From NCBI GenBank assembly GCA_013286465.1, contig JABDFR010000009.1:1-61781 (forward strand): 61,781 bases of DNA, given 5' to 3'. Origin of the DNA: Acidobacteriota bacterium (GTDB lineage: Bacteria; Acidobacteriota; Terriglobia; Acidiferrales; UBA7541). The notes under the pieces were generated by a model. It made no database searches. It was not told the origin of the DNA and saw only the letters and a program-made list of their open reading frames with translations. Each line of letters opens with the position of its first letter. The stretch's first letter is position 1. Of the stretch, positions 57,721 through 61,781 are shown in pieces. The position numbers and the translations under genes were made by a program.

Positions 57721-58251
57721 ATGGGAAGTTCGTTGCCGGGGCGGGTGGCTGCTAATCCTACGCAGTACAACATTGAGGCGATTGCAAAATTGGAGGAGGA
57801 CGCGCTTCGCCGCCGGAGCGCTACCGAGCGGGTTAGCGACGTGATTGCCGGGTTTGTTGGCAATGTGGGATTTCTGTTGCTGCAGTTGAGCTTGATTCTA
57901 ATCTGGTGCCTGTGGAATTTGCGGGTGATCCCTGGGGTCAAACCATTCGATCCGTTTCCGTTTGGAGTGCTGGCGATGCTGGTTTCTTCGGAGAGCGTGT
58001 TTCTTACTATTTTTGTTTTGATCAGCCAGGGGCGGATGTCGCGGCAATCGGAGCGGCGCTCGCATTTGGATTTGCAGGTGGGCATGCTTTCGGAGCAGGA
58101 ATTGACCACGATTTTGCAGATGTTGCAGAAACTTTGCCAGCATATGGGCGTGAATGTGGAGGCTTCGAAGCAGGAAGTGCAGTCATTTAGCAAGGCGACC
58201 GACGTTCATAAATTGGCGAGCGAGCTCGAGGATAAATTGCCAGAGAAGTGA
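57721..58251 (+). CDS. DUF1003 membrane protein
   Basis: A 176-residue inner-membrane protein with two membrane segments about 44-66 and 78-100, joined by a short loop (NLRVIPGVKPFDPFPFG), as in the DUF1003 family. The SERRSHLDLQV segment after them is also family-like. The ATG at 57721 follows AGGAG at 8 bases; a TTG six bases earlier is too close. Function unknown. Confidence 0.85.
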   Translation: MGSSLPGRVAANPTQYNIEAIAKLEEDALRRRSATERVSDVIAGFVGNVGFLLLQLSLILIWCLWNLRVIPGVKPFDPFPFGVLAMLVSSESVFLTIFVLISQGRMSRQSERRSHLDLQVGMLSEQELTTILQMLQKLCQHMGVNVEASKQEVQSFSKATDVHKLASELEDKLPEK

Positions 58252-58261
58252 GGAAGCTTCA

Positions 58262-58861
58262 CTACTTTTTTGCGAGTAGGGTCAGCGCTGCGAGCGTGGC
58301 GGTTTTTTGATCTGTGGTCCAGGGCGGGCCGATTGTGCGGCCTTGGGCGGCGACTTGACGCTGCATTTTTGCTGCTGTTTTGCCGAACTTTACATTCATG
58401 GCCTCGATGAGATCGCGCTCTCGCACTCCGGTTGTTGCGAGACCACAGCTTTGGCAGGCTTTGGCGAAGACCTCACGAAAGAAAACGCCTTCGGCGGTGT
58501 GAAGCAGCGGGTGAGCAGATAGGATTTTTTCGAGCGGCGGTAACGGGCGGCCCGACGCCAGGACTACCGCTGCGCCTTTCACTCGATATTTGCGGGCGTT
58601 GAGTTCGCCTAGCAGATTGCGGATTGCTGTTGTGGCGATTTGCTTTGTATTCTCGAAGCAGTTCTCGATGAATTCTCCGGCGCGAGCTAATTCCATGTGC
58701 TCTGCGAAGTGATAGGGTTGTTTTGCGCCGGGGGATTTGGGGTCGATGACGACGATGCGGCGGCGATCGATGATTTCGATTTTGCCGCCGGTTTCGTAGT
58801 GCACGGCGACGAGCGCGCCCCAGCCGGAATGCATTCGAACGCCGATGGCTGCGAGCTTCAT
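58262..58861 (-). CDS. Conserved protein of unknown function
   Basis: A 199-residue protein that I do not recognise. It opens MKLAAIGVRMHSGWGALVAV with alternating beta strands and helices, possibly a ribonuclease H-like fold. No signal peptide. It is convergent with the DUF1003 gene, 10 bases apart. Confidence 0.7.
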   Translation of the reverse strand: MKLAAIGVRMHSGWGALVAVHYETGGKIEIIDRRRIVVIDPKSPGAKQPYHFAEHMELARAGEFIENCFENTKQIATTAIRNLLGELNARKYRVKGAAVVLASGRPLPPLEKILSAHPLLHTAEGVFFREVFAKACQSCGLATTGVRERDLIEAMNVKFGKTAAKMQRQVAAQGRTIGPPWTTDQKTATLAALTLLAKK

Positions 58862-58886
58862 CGTCGAGGCTAATTTCCGAATCAGT

Positions 58887-59528
58887 TTATCTGGAACTGG
58901 GTGCGATCACATTTTGCTTTTCGAGTTCTCTGGTCACGAGCTTTACCAGATCCTTGATCACCTTCATTACCGAGCCACTGTCGAAGACGTTCGTGGTGCC
59001 GGTCCAGACTAGCTCGCCATCGGGCTTGGCGGTGGAATAAAAATTCACTTCCACCTGGGCCCGCTTCTCGGTTTCCATATAGCCGGGAGAATAGACGACC
59101 GGGACCAGCGCGTCGTAGTAACCGTAAAAAGTGGAGTAGTAGGCGACCGGCTCGTAGCCGACGTCGGGCGGAACGTAGTTGGTTTTCGTCGTGTTTTTGG
59201 TTACGAGGGCGGTGACGATGCCGTCGAATTTCTGTTTGCGCACCACCCATCGCAGATCGCTCTTGTCGATGGGCGTGGCGTCGGGGCGCGGAAGGAATTC
59301 GTAGCTGGGGGCCGCGGTTTCGCCGGGGCGGGTGATGGCGGCCACCAGTTCATCTTCGAATTCGGCGCGGTTTGCGGCTTTTCCGCTGATTGCGAGGACC
59401 AGGATATTTTGGAAAGTTCCGCCGGAGTAATTCGGATTCTTCCAGCTTAGGGCGAGTTTCGGGGAGCCGCCGGCGCCGATGACGGCGCTAGCCAGGACGG
59501 CCAGAAGCAATGCGGATATTTTTCGCAA
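58887..59528 (-). CDS. Exported protein of unknown function
   Basis: A 213-residue protein with a signal peptide (ALLLAVLASAVIGAGG). The mature region includes LRWVVRKQKFDGIVTALVTKN and a tyrosine-rich segment about 125-150. No cysteine lipobox is seen. Function unknown. It lies upstream of the previous gene in the same direction, 25 bases apart. Confidence 0.72.
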   Translation of the reverse strand: MRKISALLLAVLASAVIGAGGSPKLALSWKNPNYSGGTFQNILVLAISGKAANRAEFEDELVAAITRPGETAAPSYEFLPRPDATPIDKSDLRWVVRKQKFDGIVTALVTKNTTKTNYVPPDVGYEPVAYYSTFYGYYDALVPVVYSPGYMETEKRAQVEVNFYSTAKPDGELVWTGTTNVFDSGSVMKVIKDLVKLVTRELEKQNVIAPSSR

Positions 59529-59660
59529 TTCCGTGTCTCCGGGTTGCCAGTTTCAGATGCGTGCGGGCTCCGCGGAGAGTCTACCCCGGTTTGGGTTATT
59601 CGCATGAAGGATTGCGCGGCGCAACAATGGCATAATGCGCGGGCGAATGGAGGAAGACGG

Positions 59661-60623
59661 ATGAAGGCTGCGGTATTGCATACGGTTGGTGAAGCGCCGC
59701 GATTCGAAGAATTTGCTGAACCGGCCGCGGGCAAAGACGAGGTGATTCTGCGCGTGCGCGCTGCTTCGTTGAAGCCGGTGGACCGGCAGATTGCGAGCGG
59801 CTCGCACTATGCCAGCCCGCGCGAATTGCCGGTGATTTGCGGAATGGATGGAGTGGGTGAACGCGAGGACGGCACGCGTGTATTTTTCGGCGGGCCGCGA
59901 CGGCCATATGGCGCGATGGCGGAAAGGACTGTGGTGCCGGGGCTGTTTTGTTTTTCGTTGCCGGATGAGATCGATGATGAAACGGCGGCGGCGCTGCCGA
60001 ATCCTGGCGTTTCTGCGTGGCTGACTTTGACGCAGCGGGCGAAATTGGCGGCGGGCGAGACGGTGCTCATTCTGGGCGCCACCGGAGTTACGGGCCAACT
60101 CGCAGTGCAAATTGCGAAGTTGCTAGGCGCGAAACGGGTGGTTGCCGCGGGCCGCAACGAGCGCAGGCTTGCCCGGCTGCGCGAGTTGGGAGCGGATGCC
60201 ACGATTCAGCTCGAGCAATCGCCCGAGTTGCTGAAGGGTGCATTTGCGCGCGAGGCTGGGGAGGATGGCTTCGACGTGATTCTCGATTATTTGTGGGGCG
60301 CGCCGACGGAGGTATTGCTTGCGGCGATTACGCGGCCGGAATTTGCGCGGGTGACGAAGGAGATGCGTTTGGTGCAGGTGGGCGAAAGCGCCGGGGCGAC
60401 GATTTCTTTGCCTGCGGCGGTTTTGCGCAGCACGGCTTTGACGATTTCGGGGACGGCCGGATTTCCTTCGCCGAAGACTTTGGCGGAGGCCATGGAGCAA
60501 GTTCTGGGGCGCGGGGCACGCGGGGAATTGCGCATTGAGACGGAGCGAGTGGCGCTGGCGGAGATTGAAGCGGCTTGGACGCGCAAGGAAGAACCGGGGC
60601 GGCGAATTGTGATTTTCCCTTGA
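59661..60623 (+). CDS. NADPH:quinone oxidoreductase-like protein (zinc-free MDR)
   Basis: A 320-residue medium-chain dehydrogenase/reductase of the quinone oxidoreductase group. The N-terminal part is GroES-like; the nucleotide-binding motif is GATGVTG about 138-144; catalytic zinc ligands are absent. The ATG at 59661 follows GGAGG at 7 bases; the longer frame from 59544 overlaps no ribosome site. Substrate unknown. Confidence 0.88.
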   Translation: MKAAVLHTVGEAPRFEEFAEPAAGKDEVILRVRAASLKPVDRQIASGSHYASPRELPVICGMDGVGEREDGTRVFFGGPRRPYGAMAERTVVPGLFCFSLPDEIDDETAAALPNPGVSAWLTLTQRAKLAAGETVLILGATGVTGQLAVQIAKLLGAKRVVAAGRNERRLARLRELGADATIQLEQSPELLKGAFAREAGEDGFDVILDYLWGAPTEVLLAAITRPEFARVTKEMRLVQVGESAGATISLPAAVLRSTALTISGTAGFPSPKTLAEAMEQVLGRGARGELRIETERVALAEIEAAWTRKEEPGRRIVIFP

Positions 60624-60659
60624 GCTTGCGGATGAATCAAAGCAAAACCAAAATCGAAA

Positions 60660-60686
60660 GGCCTCGCCTCGGAAGAGGCGAGCTAC
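60660..60686. repeat. GTAG-family palindrome, class IV
   Basis: On the minus strand GTAGCTCGCCTCTTCCGAGG and then CGAGGCC. Matches the element at 57642-57668. Confidence 0.8.
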
Positions 60687-60796
60687 ATGACTTCGTTGAC
60701 GCGCGTCGGTGCCGATGTTAGATTCGCGGCCTCCCGACGAGCGACCCGTAATTAGGCCCCAATTCGGCGACGATCTTCAAAATTCTAGGAGGCACG

Positions 60797-61237
60797 ATGA
60801 GAAAGTTTGTTGCGATGTTCTTGTTCGCGGCGGCATTGCTTACGGCGAATGCTGCGTTTGCGCAAAATCCCAATTACACGCCGGGTCCGGTCTGGCGCGT
60901 GAACTACTATTCGATCAAGACGGGGCAGGGCGACGCATTCTGGAAGGATGTGCGCGAAAATTTGAAGCCGGTGTATGACGATTTCAAGAAGGAAGGATGG
61001 CTCGTGGATTACAAAGTGTGGACGAATCCTACGGTGGACCATCCGGGCGATTGGGACGTTGCCATCGGGCTGCTGTATGCCAATTATGCGGCGTTGGACG
61101 AACTGGATGCCAAGGCTGCGACGGTGGTGATCAAGCACTTCGGGTCGCGCGAGGCGATGATGGATGCTGCGAAAAAGCGGGCGGAGTTGCGGGATTTGAT
61201 CGCCAGCCATTTGGCGCGCGAGGTGATGTTGAAGTAA
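60797..61237 (+). CDS. Exported protein of unknown function
   Basis: A 146-residue protein with a clear signal peptide (FLFAAALLTANAAFAQ). The mature part is helical and rich in aromatic residues (WRVNYYSIKTGQGDAFWKDV). AGGAGG lies 7 bases upstream of the ATG. I recognise no family with certainty. Confidence 0.75.
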   Translation: MRKFVAMFLFAAALLTANAAFAQNPNYTPGPVWRVNYYSIKTGQGDAFWKDVRENLKPVYDDFKKEGWLVDYKVWTNPTVDHPGDWDVAIGLLYANYAALDELDAKAATVVIKHFGSREAMMDAAKKRAELRDLIASHLAREVMLK

Positions 61238-61380
61238 CACCGCGATTTCGGATTTGCTGCTCGAGAAGTTTGGGCGTAGCGGGGCCGCCGGCCGGGAATA
61301 GTGCTCGGCCGCCGGCCTCAAATCTTTGGAACTTCCTGCCTGGCGAAACGGAATGGCTATAGGGGTTCGTTTGCCTGCGT

Positions 61381-61781
61381 ATGCGCCGCTTCGCTGAAAT
61401 CCGCGCTGTGAAATCTGCATTGATGCCGGAATTTGTTCGCGCCATTTCGCCGCTGCTGGTTGCGCTGCTGGCCTTTGTGCCGGGGACGCTCTTGTTTGGC
61501 CAGCAGGAAGCCAAAACGCCCGACTCGAAAACTCAGGAGCCGAAAATATCGGTGCAGTCGAATATCGTCACCGTGTCGGCGATTGTGCGCGATAAGAAAG
61601 GGCAAATCATTTCGGATTTGACCAAAGACGATTTCACGCTTGATGAAGACGGGCGACCGCAGGCGATCACTTATTTTGCGCGGCAGAATGATTTGCCCCT
61701 CGCCGTGGGATTGCTGGTGGACACCAGCATGAGCCAGAGGCGCTTGTTGGGGCAGGAGCGCAGTGCGAGTGCAACCTTTGT
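61381..61781 (+). CDS. VWFA-related domain protein, 3'-truncated by window edge
   Basis: The open frame continues past the right edge (133 complete codons seen). A signal peptide ends about residue 45, followed by VRDKKGQIISDLTKDDFTLDEDG, the segment that precedes the VWA fold in the acidobacterial family, and the start of a VWA domain with an intact metal site DTSMS. It is a relative of the gene at 1760-3598, where that site is degenerate. Confidence 0.85.
   Translation, partial: MRRFAEIRAVKSALMPEFVRAISPLLVALLAFVPGTLLFGQQEAKTPDSKTQEPKISVQSNIVTVSAIVRDKKGQIISDLTKDDFTLDEDGRPQAITYFARQNDLPLAVGLLVDTSMSQRRLLGQERSASATF

Overview
The window reads as a moderately GC-rich bacterial chromosome segment from an Acidobacteriota, most likely a Terriglobia-type soil lineage. 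Four things point there: the partial 16S rRNA gene at the left edge, two genes with the acidobacterial 'VWFA-related' architecture (1760-3598 and the truncated gene at 61381), an acidobacterial-type duplicated orphan permease (23649-26105), and a large carboxypeptidase-like/TonB receptor (50057-53842). Assignment below phylum is inference. Codon use and intergenic repeats look uniform, so most of the window appears to be resident chromosome with no prophage, insertion sequence or CRISPR array.

Layout. 1-1430: 16S rRNA 3' part, followed by a terminator and no tRNA or 23S gene. 1760-6524: secreted VWFA-like protein, GAF histidine kinase with a receiver-only partner. 5880-9270 (minus): three-gene molybdenum hydroxylase operon (2Fe-2S subunit, molybdopterin subunit, di-haem cytochrome c). 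9631-13270: zincin-like protein, a 150-bp-period repeat tract, aldo/keto reductase, Yip1-like membrane protein. 13301-21365: tgt, then yajC-secD-secF running into tonB-exbB-exbD-exbD-TPR lipoprotein, closed by a strong terminator. 21366-22283: gene-poor stretch with a PEP-CTERM-like remnant. 22284-33116: mtaB, ADOP permease, divergent acpS/pgeF, glycosyltransferase, tandem cupin, methyltransferase and a HEPN/MNT two-gene module. 33263-49876: housekeeping genes (lon, CCA-adding enzyme, dinB, prmC, prfA, queG) mixed with a VOC protein, FkbM-like methyltransferase, SpoIIE phosphatase, a paralogous secreted pair, a Rieske oxygenase and a PuuD-like membrane protein. 50057-61781: TonB-dependent receptor divergent from a Tes-like radical SAM protein that is a candidate membrane-spanning lipid synthase, then small secreted and membrane proteins, a quinone-reductase-like enzyme and a truncated VWFA gene.

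Functional links. tgt and queG both serve queuosine tRNA modification. prfA and prmC form a release-factor/methylase pair. yajC-secDF and the Ton/Exb genes form one envelope-energy cluster. The Tes-like protein would act on membrane lipids.

The most notable features that are not protein-coding genes are a family of intergenic palindromes that start with GTAG (at least four sequence classes). They form inverted doublets, overlap stop codons, and in one case sit in frame inside prmC. Several genes also have a -10-like box 6-12 nt before the start codon and no Shine-Dalgarno sequence, which suggests leaderless transcripts.
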